A stretch of DNA of 64,000 bases, from the NCBI RefSeq assembly GCF_026151205.1, contig NC_087078.1, forward strand, positions 19,197,765 through 19,261,764, in the 5' to 3' direction. This document shows, in pieces, positions 44,801 through 56,416 of this stretch; the first letter of the stretch is position 1; every line of letters begins with the position of its first letter. A program made the position numbers and the translations under genes. Under the pieces are notes generated by a model that searched no databases, was not told the DNA's origin, and worked only from the letters and a program-made list of their open reading frames with translations. Source of the stretch: Bolinopsis microptera. Taxonomy: Eukaryota > Ctenophora > Tentaculata > Lobata > Bolinopsidae.

Positions 44801-47800
44801 GTAACCAAGTAACCATGTAACCAAGTAACCATGTAACCAAGTAACCAAGTAACCATGTAACCAAGTAACCATGTAACCGAGTAACCAAATAACCAACTCC
44901 TCTCCTCAGGAGTGGTCGGACTCAGGACTAGTGAACATACTGGGGGGTTGTTGTGGTACCACACCGCAACATATCAGAGCTATTGTAGAAGCAACTAAAC
45001 ATGCTCCTCCCCGCTTACCGCACTCTAAACTGGACACCTTCAAACTCACTCTATCTGGTGAGAATAGTGTTTAATGATGAGCCCTTATTTTTCTTCGTGT
45101 TACTAGAGTCAGTGAATGCGTGAGGGGACTGAAGTGTCCGTCAGTTATGTGTTTTTAGTCGAGCTGTTATAACTTGTTTTAGCCGCATCGTTCATTTTAT
45201 AACAAAACCATTTTTCAGGTCTTGAACCCATGTTGGCGTTTGAAGAGAGCAACTTTATCAACATTGGGGAGAGGTGCAATGTGGCCGGTTCAACTGTATT
45301 CAAGAAACATATAATGAACGATGATTTTGCAGTGAGTATAACAGTGTTTGATGCAATTTTATTAAATCTAGACATCTATAATGTATACAGTATAACAGTA
45401 ACAGCTGTCAACAACGAAAATTTTCTCATTTTTGGTGGAAAATATGGATTGCGCCGTGTACATTGTAAAGGAAAATGGCGCGCAAATGCTATTATTTTGG
45501 CGCGCATGCATGCATGCAGTTACCTAAATACCTTAATTCCCAAAAATTTGGGCGACAAAAAATTTGAGCGGGCCTCTCGCCCAAATTTTTTGCAGACCAA
45601 ATAAATTGCATAAATCTTTTCCGTCTGCTAAATTTTTTGCTAACCAAACTTTTGGCATTTAGCCTGTGGCCCTGAGATCTTTACACTTTAGAAAGATGGC
45701 TTTTTCTTCATATCCAAGTGAAATAATATTTGAAATTTTAGTTTTCTAATCTGTCATTCATGGCTTAACCAAGTGAAATGACAGATTTCACTAGAAATTA
45801 ACGATTTTTAGTGGAAAATCGTTCATTTTTCGAAGAATTTGTGCCCAAATTTTTGGTCGCCCAAATGAGTTCAAATTTTCTGCCCAAATTTTTCGGGCTC
45901 AAATAAATTGTGCTCAATATAATGGCACACAAATTTTTGGGAACTAAGGTATACTTAGAGGAATCACGCCGAATGTTAGTTTCTCGGAAATATAGTTTCC
46001 CAATCTTGCATCTCGCCTGATGCCCAATGCGGGCAATGCCCATTACATCCCTTCATAGAAAGCCGAAAAGGGCTGCTTTATTTGACCGAGTGCAGTGGAT
46101 AGAATTAAGTCCCAGAGGTAGACCGAAGTTAAAAGGTCATAGTTATAGAACCTGAATAAATACCTAACCTTCACAATATAACACGTGATGTCGGGAAAAT
46201 CAGTAACGACAATTTTCTTAATGCTAATAATTTTTATTCAAATTTGTTTACGCCAAAAAATAAAATCAGATATCTGAAGATGGTGAAATCAACATGTTTT
46301 CTTCGTGCAGACAACTGCTCCGTTTCTGAGACAGGTGCAGACGTTGCAATCGTCCCTGATTTGCTCTCCCTCGTTGTATTCCTTGCCTTTGTATTCACAA
46401 GCTGCCCAAGCTTTGTCATCATCACAAATCTTTTTCGTGCAAGCAACTGCTCCATCTCTGAGACACCTACAAAGGTTACAGTAGTCCTTGAATCTGTCTC
46501 CTTCCTCGTATTGTTCGCCTTTATAATCGCAGGTGTCTTTGGTTTCTTCATCGCAGTTCTTTTTTGTGCAGACAACTTTTCCACTTCTTGTGCAGCCACA
46601 GTTGTTGCAATTGTCATGGAATCTCTCTCCTGCTTCGTATTGCTCACCTTTGTACTCACAAATGACGATAGTATCGTCATCACAATCGTCTCCGTCCGCT
46701 GTGCAAATAACTTTGCCATCTCCGAGACAGTGACAGAGGTTGCAGCCGTCTTTAAAATCTCCAGCTTCGTAATGTTTACCTTTGTACTCGCACATGGCAT
46801 CACAGTTTTTTTCAGTGCAGATAACTTCCCCAGTTCTGGTGCAGCCACAGTTGTTGCAGTCGTCCTTGAATCTTTCTCCTGCTTCGTATTGCTCACCTTT
46901 GTACTCACAAGTGGCTTCACCATCGTCACGATCACATGCTTTTGATGTGCAGACTACATTTCCATCTCTGAGGCAGTGGCAAATGTTGCAGTCGTCTTTG
47001 AATTCTCCAGCTTCGTATTTTTCACCTTTGTACTCACAAGTGGCTTCAACGTCGTCACGATCACAAGCCTTTGATGTGCAGACTACATTTCCATCTCTGA
47101 GGCAGTGGCAAATGTTGCAGTCGTCCCTGATTGCATCTCCAGCATTGTACTCCCTGCCTTTGTGTTCACAAGTTGCTTTGTCTTCGTCATTATCACAGTT
47201 CATCTTCGTGCAGACTACTTCTCCAGTTCTGGTGCAGCCACAGTTGTTGCAGTCGTCCTTGAATCTCTCACCAGCCCTGTATGTTTCACCTTTGTGCTCA
47301 CAACCTACGGGTACTGGTCTGTCACCTCTCACTGACACTGCAGCTAGTACCAGTATGACAATCACTAACATTATCTTCATCTTTAATTCCTTGAAGAGTG
47401 AAAAGGTTAAAATGAGTTGTTGGATTAAAGAATTGAAACTATAATTGTACGTGTAAAAGTTCATATGAAAAAAGCTCTGTCTATAACTGATAGTTAGGAC
47501 ATCAAGGAACATCGTCCTACATTAGCAAAAGTTAGCTGTGGTGTAAATTGTAAAGTCATATTAATTACATATGTAATTAATATGTATACATGTTGGTAAA
47601 ATGGATCAGTCTTTAAACGTTTAAAAGAGAGATCGTTTAGCAGTAAGTGACCCAGTCCAGGGCGAGAAAAATCTTTAAGGAAGCCCTTTCCGCTGCAATG
47701 AGAACATCAGAAAATATCTACTTTCCTCCGACTCCTCCGCCCCTTTTAAACGGCTTAACGTCCTTTGTTGATTTGTTTTACACATCTGGATCAGTGTGAA

Positions 47801-50800
47801 AAGTTTTTTATAATAAGGTCTATTTGTTAAATCCTTTGTTAAATCGTTTTTAACTTTAGAGTGTGAGAAGGTTTTTTAAAGAAATGTTTCTCACACTATA
47901 GAGGCGAAAATGACTCTTTTGTTAACATGTTTTTGTGCGTTAAGGAAATTTAAAAACCGCGATAACACGCCCATGACGGGCTCTAACCACAATAACAATT
48001 TTGCAATTTTAACATGAAGTTAGCTGGTAGTCGGGCTAATGCTCAGAGGGTGGTATATTTTGTTTTAAAGTGTGAACTGCGAGGACGAGATAGATGTTTT
48101 TTGTTATAAACTGATAAATAGCTTAATTGAACCTATTGTATTTTTATATAACACCTTTCCTCACTCCATCCTGAGCTAGACTAACAATGAGAATCTTTGT
48201 GTTTGCACCAATAGTAGTAGTATACACGCCATCTCCATGCAGTCCATTAAAACTATAAAAACAGAGTGAGGCTGGTCGTGGTGTTATGACGTTTCCTTTG
48301 TAAGTATCAAATATCATTACCGAAAAGTCAAGAAAAATGAAAATATAAACCTAAAAATATAAACGTACGATGTTTCTGCGTTCGTGAATTCCGCGTTATT
48401 TGACCATTATTGATCTCCACGAATAATAAATACACGATCTAAAATAACCGAGTTTAACCGGCGCGGAGGTTCTTTTTAGTTTAGTTTCATATTTCTCACC
48501 AGGCAGCACTAGAGATAGTTTAGTTAAAACTAAACACATTTCTCACCAGGCAGCACTAGAGATAGTTTAGTTAAAAGTAAACACATTTCTCACCAGGCAG
48601 CACTAGAGATAGTTTAGTTAAAAGTAAACACATTTCTCACCAGGCAGCACTAGAGATAGTTTAGTTAAAACTAAACACATTTCTCACCAGGCAGCACTAG
48701 AGATAGTTTAGTTAAAACTAAACACATTTCTCACCAGGCAGCACTAGAGATAGTTTAGTTAAAACTAAACACATTTCTCACCAGGCGGCACTAGAGATAG
48801 TTTAGTTAAAACTAAACATATTTCTCACCAGGCAGCACTAGAGATAGTTTAGTTAAAACTAAACACATTTCTCACCAGGCGGCACTAGAGATAGTTTAGT
48901 TAAAACTAAACATATTTCTCACCAGGCAGCACTAGAGATAGTTTAGTTAAAACTAAACATATTTCTCACCAGGCGGCACTAGAGATAGTTTAGTTAAATC
49001 TAAACACATGTCTCACCAGGCAGCACTAGAGATAGTTTAGTTAAAACTAAACACATCTCTCACCAGGCAGCACTAGAGATAGTTTAGTTAAAACTAAACA
49101 CATTTCTCACCAGGCGGCACTAGAGATAGTTTAGTTAAAACTAAACACATTTCTCACCAGGCAGCACTAGAGATAGTTTAGTTAAAACTAAACACATTTC
49201 TCACCAGGCGGCACTAGAGATAGTTTAGTTAAAACTAAACACTTTTCTCACCAGGCGGCACTAGAGATAGTTTAGTTAAAACTAAACACATTTCTCACCA
49301 GGCAGCACTAGAGATAGTTTAGTTAAAACTTAACACATTTCTCACCAGGCAGCACTAGAGATAGCCAGGAGACAGATTACAGAAGGTGCACAGATCCTGG
49401 ATCTTAACTTTGACGACGGAATGATTGACGGGGAGAAAGCCATGGCTCATTTTGTGAACCTGATTACGTGTGAACCTGACGTTTCTAGAGTCCCACTCTG
49501 CATCGATTCCTCGGACTTTCAGGTCAGTTCTCTCGTCCTAACTCCAATAATTGATCGACCCTTACTTTTACCCGCTTAGCAACTCTTGTGGAAAAAACTT
49601 GATCATAACTTTAACGCATTAACAATTCAATTCACTTTCCCAAATATTGAAGCTACCTGACCTCAATCGTCCTTATTTATATTTGTTTTGAACAAATATC
49701 ATTTTAACGAGTACGCCCAATTGGCTGCCCCGCCCCCCCCCCCCCCCCCCCCCCCCGGCCCCCCCCCCCCCCCCCCCCCCCCGCCAAGATAAACTACACA
49801 GGTAATAGAGGCGGGGCTGAAGTGCACTCAAGGGAAGTGTATTGTTAACAGTATCAGCTTGAAGGAGGGTAGGGAGGAGTTCCTTGCCAAGGCAGCTATT
49901 GTTAAAAGATATGGTGCTGCTGTGGTTGTAATGGCTTTCGATAAGCAGGGCCAGGTCAGCAGAAAGTATATCAACTTTCATCATCCAGGCTGTTAAATTC
50001 GCCAAATTTTCGTCAAAAAGTACGGCGTATTTAGAGTTCTCAGAAAGTACGCGAATAATTCGCCAATTTACAACTTCAAGTTTTAATTTTTAGGGCTGTT
50101 AGTGTTAAATTCGCCAAAAAATGCGCAGAAAATTCGGTAAAAATGCGGCAGTGGGAACTCGCAGCATTCTCGAGTACTAACCAGTAACCACGCACGTGTT
50201 GCGGGAAGCACATGTTTTGGCAATATTCCACCATACAAAGCCAACTTTCGTGAACAATTTGATGTGGGCACGTGATTTCCTGTTTCCGTATTTTTTTAAA
50301 TGCGGCAATTTTCAAAAAAAAATCGTACGCGAATTTAATTCGATTAATACGTTTAGTGCGAATTTAACAGCATTGTTTATCATTCCAATAATTTGTAGTT
50401 GAATTAGTTAAATACATACATCACATTTATGTGAATCAATAATTCAACATATTAATTAATAATTTAACCACGACCGCGACCGTCTTTCCACGTATTGTTT
50501 TTAAAACTCTAGTATTACCTGCTACATAATATACCCTATACAGGCGGACACGTTTAAACGGAAGATAGAGATCTGTAAACGGTCCTATGATCTGTTGGTG
50601 CATGAGGGTGGGTACAACCCTACAGACATTATATTCGACCCTAACCTGCTAACTATTGGAACCGGGCTGGTGGAGCATGCCGAGTATGGCCGGGACTTCA
50701 TCAGGGCCACTGAGTGGATCAAGGTTTTAAAATATACAATATATACATTCTTGGAAATTTCGGATTTACAATTTACATCGGTTAAAATATCTGTAATTTG

Positions 50801-53800
50801 AAACCTGGCTGTGATTAATTTGGTTCTCCTTTTAATTGTAGTATTTTGTGATTTTGTAATTTTTAATTTTTAATTTTTAATTTCAGAAAAACCTGCCCGG
50901 TGCCCATGTGTCTGGTGGACTTTCAAATCTTTCCTTTGCTTTCCGGGGAAACAGAATTATCCGAGAAGCGATGCATTCTGTCTTTCTGTCTTATGCTACT
51001 CAGGTAAGCTTAAACTCTGATATATCAGTATGATATGGAAAGACTGACGAGAGTTCTGAATGTGTTGCTGACTGCTGACTGCTGACTGCTGACTGCTGAC
51101 TGCTGACTGCTGACTGCTGACTGCTGACTGCTGACTGCTGACTGCTGACTGCTGACTGCTGACTGCTGACTGCTGACTGCTGACTGCTGACTGCTGACTG
51201 CTGACTGCTGAATATCGCACGTAGCTATCGCCATATAATGGAGGTCGTTAGTGTAAACCATATTCGTAAGTTCAAATGTTTTATTTCATAACACCCCTCA
51301 TTCTGCAGTTTGGTCTGGATATGGGGATAGTTCACGCTGGGAATCTCCCTCTTCTCAAAGATATTGACTCTACTCTCAAACAACTGTGCGATGATCTCAT
51401 ATGGAACCGAAACGGCGAGGAAGTCACCGACCTCATGCTGCTCTACGCAGAGGTTTGTAATTGGAATTTGGATACTGAACGGTGTCATATTATTCAGTTG
51501 TTTTAAACAACTTATCGGTTTTAAGTTATAGTGCAAAGATTTAGAATTGGCGGTTATTTACAAATTCGAAGTTCCTAGCGTTTCAAATGGAAATACCGTG
51601 AGACCCTCTATTATTATTATCAGAGATCTCAACCGCCAGTACTAAATTGTTTACGCTAATATAAGATACCTAGTCTTGTGTTGTTAATTGTTTTATTTAA
51701 TTTGTATTTTTGTGAGTCCTCTACCAGAGCTATTGCAGAAAGTTAAAGGTAGTGGGGGAAAGAAGAAGATGACAGACGATGATTGGTTCAAGAAACCGCT
51801 CGACGCGCGACTATCTGATGCCATAGTAAATGGAATCGACAAACATATAGTGACGGATGTTAAAGAACTACAGTTAACGACAGACATAGAACCTTTACAG
51901 ATTATTGAGGGTCCCCTGCTAGATGCTATGGGGATTGTGGGAGATCTCTTCGGATCCGGGAAGATGTTCCTTCCTCAGGTGCTTTCAAAATACAGATCAC
52001 AGTTCACACAATAAAACAATTAGCTAATTTCTTTATGAAGGTCAAAAATTGCGTTAATTACGTCTTAGTTTAAACTGACATTTCCTAATCAGTTTGTCTT
52101 TATTTTTATTGGAGCAATATGTTCAAGGTGATAAAAAGCGCGAGAGTAATGAAGAAAGCTGTTGCCTACCTCACTCCTTTTATTGAGGCATCAAAAGTTG
52201 AAGGACAGAATTACAAAGGTAACGATCAAGGATTTTTATCTGTCACGAAAAAGTCATTTTAAATAATCAAATTTTATGATTTTGCCTTCACTATATTTTT
52301 CCTGTGTCCACTGCTCCACGATTTCCTGCCCCAGATTTTACAGTCCTCTAAAATCTAAATCAATGCTAGAGTTGTTATAATAATGGGGATAGAGAGCAGG
52401 CCCATGAGTTGATATCACTGAACAACAGGATACAGCTCACAGCGCACTTCTTATTCTTGTTCCCTCCTTTAAAGGTACGATAGTGCTAGCCACAGTGAAG
52501 GGCGATGTCCACGATATTGGTAAAAACATTGTTGGTGTAGTGCTGGGATGCAACAACTACAGGTATTTATAATTCTCTACAGGTATTATATTACGCTGCT
52601 AGCTTTTATATAACTACTTATCTAATGAAGTTAGATCAGGATGAGCAAGTGTATCGGGGGGTTGATCTCTGATACCCTACTATATCTCTGTTGATACTAT
52701 ATTTCAATATAACTCTGCTGCAAAATTAATGGTTTGCCTCTACAGGGTTATTGATTTGGGGGTGATGTGTCCTTTAGAGAGGATACTGTCGACAGCAGAC
52801 AAGGAGAAGGCAGACATTATTGGAGTGTCGGGTATGTGGAATATAATTAGCAGATTATCATTACCGAGTACTCCTTACTCCTTTCGCGAATAATAACCTC
52901 TACGGTTATAACCTCAACGGTTATAACCTCAATCATAACCTTTATATCATAATCTTAATTATAACCTCTATATCATAGCCTCAATTATAACCTCTATATC
53001 ATAACCTCAATTATAACCTCTATATCATAACCTCAATTATAACCTCTAGTATAAACTGGTTTCCTTATCCCACAGGTCTGATAACTCCATCTCTAAGGGA
53101 GATGGTGAACATAGCAACTGAGATGAACAACAGGGGGATGACTACACCTCTACTTATTGGGGGAGCAACTACCAGCAGGTAGTGTGTGCTTTCTTAGTAG
53201 TGTGTGCTTTCTTAGTAGTGCAGTATCTTACAGTCGTCTCAGTGGTAACTACCAGCAGGTAGTGTGTGCTTTCTTAGTAATGCAGTATCTTACAGTCGTC
53301 TCAGTGGTAACTACCAGCAGGTAGTGTGTGCTTTCTTAGTAATGCAGTATCTTACAGTCGTCTCAGTGGTAACTACCAGCAGGTAGTGTGTGCTTTCTTA
53401 GTAATGCAGTATCTTACAGTCGTCTCAGTGGTAACTACCAGCAGGTAGTGTGTGCTTTCTTAGTAATGCAGTATCTTACAGTCGTTTCAGTGGTAACTAC
53501 CATGCCAGCAGGTAGTGTGTGCTTTCTTAGTAATGCAGTATCTTACAGTCGTCTCAGTGGTAACTACCAGCAGGTAGTGTGTGCTTTCTTAGTAATGCAG
53601 GTAGTGTGTGCTTTCTTAGTAATCTTACAGTCGTCTCAGTGGTAATTTATTACGTATGTTGGTAATTACTGGTAATTACAGGTAATTGATTACCTCAGAG
53701 GTACTGCTTTGTCTCCTCTTTCATCTTACAACTACAATAACATTCTATTCAGGAAGCACACACTACAATAACATTCTATTCAGGAAGCACACACAACAAT

Positions 53801-56416
53801 GACATTATATTCAGGAAGCACACACTACAATAACATTCTATTCAGGAAGCACACACAACAATGACATTATATTCAGGAAGCACACACTACAATAACATTT
53901 TATTCAGGAAGCACACACTACAATAACATTATATTCAGTAAGCACACACTAACATGACATTATATTCAGGAAGCACACACTACAATGACATTATATTCAG
54001 GAAGCACACACTAACATAACATTCTATTCAGGAAGCACACACTACAATAACATTCTATTCAGGAAGCACACACTACAATTACATTCTATTGAGGAAGCAC
54101 ACACTACAATAACATTCTATTCAGGAAGCACACCGCGGTAAAGATCTGGCCATCTTACCCCGACTTGTGTATCTACGTCCCGGATGCGTCCCGGGCCGTT
54201 AACGTGGCCACGTCCCTCGTTAACAAGGACCCGAAGTATATGGGGGACATTAGGAAGCTGTATGAGAAGGTGCAGCTGGATCACACCAAGGTTCTTCAGG
54301 TAGGAGATTTTTTTGAAATGAGTTTCCAGTTAGATACAGGTAGTTGTATTGCCGATCTTTTGGCAGGGCGACGGTTTACTTATTTTGAATTGAGTATATT
54401 TTTTACTGTGTCTGGTAACTCAGTAGGTATACCTACCTACTTAACTCGGTTTCTATTTTTACAGAAGAAACAAATAACCCCTCTACTAGACTGCAGAAAG
54501 AAGAGATTCCAATGCACCATGCCCACCCCTCCGACTCCAAACGAATTAGGTAATTATTTGTTTTATCACTTTATTATCAGACGAATACACTAATACAGTT
54601 GCCTGATTAAATATAAAATAACATACCGGGGTTACGTGTGTTTGAATTAATGTTCTAGAAAAGAAAAAAACAATTTCAGGGGTCCAAGTATTTGATAGTT
54701 ACGATCTGAACGAAGTCGTTGAGCTGATCGATTGGAAGCCGTTTTTCGATGTGTGGCAACTTCGTGGTCGTTACCCCAATCGGTCTTATCCCAAACTATT
54801 CGATGATAAGACAGTAGGTACGTAAGTCTTGTAGTTGTACACTGTCATAAGCTGTAGTACATATATAATTATATATTACATTACATTTTTTTAAATGGTT
54901 GCCCCCCCCCCCCCCCCCCCCCCATTGTGATTTAATTTAAATATCCTAATGACCCACCAGGAGCTGAAGCAAAGAAGCTGTTTGGTGATGCTCAGGAAAT
55001 GCTTGCGGAGTTGATGACGTCACTGGAAGGGAAGGCTGTGATTGGTCTGTTTCCAGCTCACTCCCAGGAAGATGACGTGATTATTCAGCACGGGGGACGG
55101 GATTTAACCTGTTACATGCTCAGACAGCAGGTTCAGTTCTAACCCTGTCTTTATTTCTTTAACCTATATACTATATAGTAATCCATTCATTACAAGTATG
55201 AAGACAAAACTGAGGAACCATATCTCAAATCAGTATCCATATCGCAGATAAAGTCAGGGAAAGAGGACGTGTACCTGAACACATCTGATTTCATTGGTCC
55301 ACCTGGGTCACATGATCACATGGGCATGTTCTGCTGTTCTATTTTTGGCTCTGTTGCCATGGCAGCTAAGTATGAAGATGCGGGTGATGATTACAATAGT
55401 CTCATGGTTAAGTCTCTGGCTGATAGATTGGTGAGCAAACTATTTTCCACCCTTATTTATGTTTGTTCAAATTCAATACAATCATATATAAGTATTTAAG
55501 TTAGCTTTGTAGATTTCTCCAGATGTGATCTATATATTATTTGGGTTAAGTTTAGTTTTATTGTCACCAGGTTGAAGCATTAGCTGAGCATCTCCACGTG
55601 AAAGTTCGCACAGACCACTGGGGATACGATAACAACGAGGACCTGGACATCGCCGACCTTCATTCTGTGAAATACCAGGTACATAAGTACAGACGATTAT
55701 TCGTAAATTATCATTGTCGGACCTTTATTAAACGCACCATTTTAAAATGTAGATTGTGGACCGATCTAAAAGCTCTTTTATCAGACCCTCTTGGAAAAAA
55801 TTAGATACTAAGGACACCAGTAGGGAAGAGTTGTGACTATACATTAGAAGTTAGTAGTAGTACTATTTGTATAGTCCCACTGTAAATATCCTGACTCAGG
55901 GCACAAGGCCAGCCCCCGGTTATCCGTCCCTACCTGACCACGCCCTTAAAGACGTGCTCTGGGACCTTCTCAGCGTGTCCGGCTCCATTGGAACTGAGCT
56001 GACTGACTCGTACGCGATGTCACCCCCTGCTAGTGTGTGTGGACTGTATATTGCACACCCGGACTCCTTTTATTTCAACCTGGGACTTGTAGGACGGGAT
56101 CAGGTGAGATTTATTCTTTACTCGTTAGTTCTGCTGCCTGTGTGCTACTTATTTTCCTTCTTTTAGTTTGGAATACTTATTTAATAGAGGTTATGGTTAA
56201 CTCCACAGAATGTTAAATCAACCTATTTGAGTTACCACTTATCTACCGTAACTGCAATCCAGCCTTATATTTATAATAGTAGTAGTATACTACTACTATT
56301 ATAATAGCTCTATACTTCATCAGGTGGAGGATTACGCCCAAAGACAGAATGTTAGTGCGAGTAGTGTTGAGATATCACTAGATACTGTGTTAGGATACGA
56401 GCCTGCCAAGAGATGA
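41811..56416 (+). CDS. MTR: cobalamin-dependent methionine synthase, 28 exons, 1229 aa
   Basis: Exons: 41811-41817, 41947-42045, 42191-42282, 42870-42962, 43152-43314, 43640-43815, 44060-44213, 44446-44549, 44910-45057, 45219-45331, 49349-49522, 49802-49954, 50544-50723, 50887-51003, 51309-51452, 51730-51978, 52128-52218, 52475-52562, 52746-52831, 53076-53178, 54125-54299, 54465-54549, 54680-54817, 54961-55130, 55248-55430, 55571-55678, 55900-56103, 56324-56416. All are GT-AG, phases close, total 3690 nt. It transfers a methyl group from methyl-tetrahydrofolate via B12 to homocysteine (cytosol). Domains: homocysteine/zinc ([11 protein letters not shown]247, C310 and C311 in GLNCALG and GGCCGTTP), folate ([20 protein letters not shown]), B12 with the cobalt-ligand H765 in GDVHDIGKN, and the AdoMet reactivation domain ([23 protein letters not shown]). 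Human MTR is 1265 aa. Exon 1 is only 7 nt (ATGACAG). Confidence 0.96.
42710..42764. repeat. C-rich tract in MTR intron 3
   Basis: About 55 bp of nearly pure C broken by a few bases, about 105 bp before the exon-4 acceptor. Confidence 0.95.
43537..43617. repeat. 9-bp tandem repeat (ttagttagc) in MTR intron 5
   Basis: About 9 copies, upstream of exon 6. The unit does not include the exon-6 acceptor. Confidence 0.95.
44264..44351. repeat. zero-spacer palindrome, 44-bp arms, in MTR intron 7
   Basis: Perfect symmetry around catatgcatatg (centre 44307/44308). Confidence 0.95.
44623..44897. repeat. 8-bp tandem repeat (gtaaccaa) in MTR intron 8
   Basis: About 34 copies of gtaaccaa with aataacc and catgtaacc variants, ending about 12 bp before the exon-9 acceptor. 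Minus-strand ORFs over it are repeat translation. Confidence 0.95.
45531..45949. mobile_element. MITE with ccttaattcccaaaaattt ends, TA target duplication
   Basis: Left end CCTTAATTCCCAAAAATTTG and inverted right end CCTTAGTTCCCAAAAATTTG, flanked by TA on both sides. About 419 bp, with internal degenerate copies of gcccaaatttttgg in both orientations. Inserted in MTR intron 10. Confidence 0.75.
46289..47380 (-). CDS. secreted 8-repeat cysteine-rich protein (pacifastin/VWC-like), nested in MTR intron 10
   Basis: 363 aa, single exon, antisense to MTR. Signal peptide [19 protein letters not shown], then eight repeats of about 36-45 aa with six cysteines each: C-x-Y/H-KG..Y..G..F/I-x-DDCN-x-C-x-C-x3-G-x-V-x-CT-x3-C. 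From the second cysteine on, this fits the pacifastin pattern C-N-x-C-x-C-x3-G-x3-C-T-x3-C, but the first loop is about 16 residues rather than 9-12; it also resembles short VWC modules. Two repeat types alternate, NNCGCTRTG (1, 4, 6) and N-x-C-x-CLRDG-like (2, 3, 5, 7, 8). Linkers are acidic. Extracellular; protease inhibition or adhesion are possibilities only. The upstream in-frame Met codons lie 5' of an acceptor (cttttcactcttcaag), so ATG 47380 is preferred. A minus-strand AATAAA is at 46238-46233. Confidence 0.85.
   Translation of the reverse strand: MKIMLVIVILVLAAVSVRGDRPVPVGCEHKGETYRAGERFKDDCNNCGCTRTGEVVCTKMNCDNDEDKATCEHKGREYNAGDAIRDDCNICHCLRDGNVVCTSKACDRDDVEATCEYKGEKYEAGEFKDDCNICHCLRDGNVVCTSKACDRDDGEATCEYKGEQYEAGERFKDDCNNCGCTRTGEVICTEKNCDAMCEYKGKHYEAGDFKDGCNLCHCLGDGKVICTADGDDCDDDTIVICEYKGEQYEAGERFHDNCNNCGCTRSGKVVCTKKNCDEETKDTCDYKGEQYEEGDRFKDYCNLCRCLRDGAVACTKKICDDDKAWAACEYKGKEYNEGEQIRDDCNVCTCLRNGAVVCTKKTC
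48480..49365. repeat. 47-bp minisatellite of the MTR exon-11 acceptor, 19 copies
   Basis: Strict 47-bp period. Every unit carries tttctcaccag|gcagcact then agagatag, which is the acceptor plus the first 16 nt of exon 11. The 19th copy (AG at 49347-49348) runs into the genuine exon 11. The rest of the unit is gtttagttaaaactaaac, a perfect hairpin (8-bp arms). Variants: caggcggcac for caggcagcac, and a few point changes. Confidence 0.97.
49728..49793. repeat. C-rich tract in MTR intron 11
   Basis: About 65 bp almost pure C, ending 9 bp before the exon-12 acceptor (aaactacacag); it could act as an extreme polypyrimidine tract. Confidence 0.95.
51064..51211. repeat. 7-bp tandem repeat (tgctgac) in MTR intron 14
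   Basis: About 21 copies, perfect. Minus-strand SQQSAV ORFs are repeat translation. Confidence 0.97.
52895..53048. repeat. degenerate 25-bp repeat in MTR intron 19
   Basis: Copies of ataacctctatatcataa followed by cctcaatt, just before exon 20; the acceptor is not included. Confidence 0.85.
53165..53643. repeat. 62-bp minisatellite of the MTR exon-20 donor, about 7-8 copies
   Basis: The first element is the true exon-20 end, actaccagcag|gtagtgtg (donor at 53179). It is followed by tandem 62-bp copies that each contain actaccagcaggtagtgtgt, i.e. the last 11 exon bases plus the donor. The unit also has ttacag, an acceptor-like AG. Confidence 0.95.
53747..54133. repeat. 31-bp minisatellite of the MTR exon-21 acceptor, about 13 copies
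   Basis: Units contain attctattcag|gaagcaca. The last copy is the genuine acceptor and first 9 nt of exon 21 (AG at 54123-54124, exon continues accgcggtaaag). Variants include attatattcag and tattgag. Confidence 0.95.
54902..54923. repeat. 22-bp poly-C tract in MTR intron 23
   Basis: Pure C, about 38 bp before the exon-24 acceptor. Confidence 0.95.

Noticed and set aside
46244..46945. 233-aa ORF on + strand within MTR intron 10
   Set aside because: It is the antisense shadow of the secreted Cys-rich gene, whose six-cysteine repeats are clearly the real frame.
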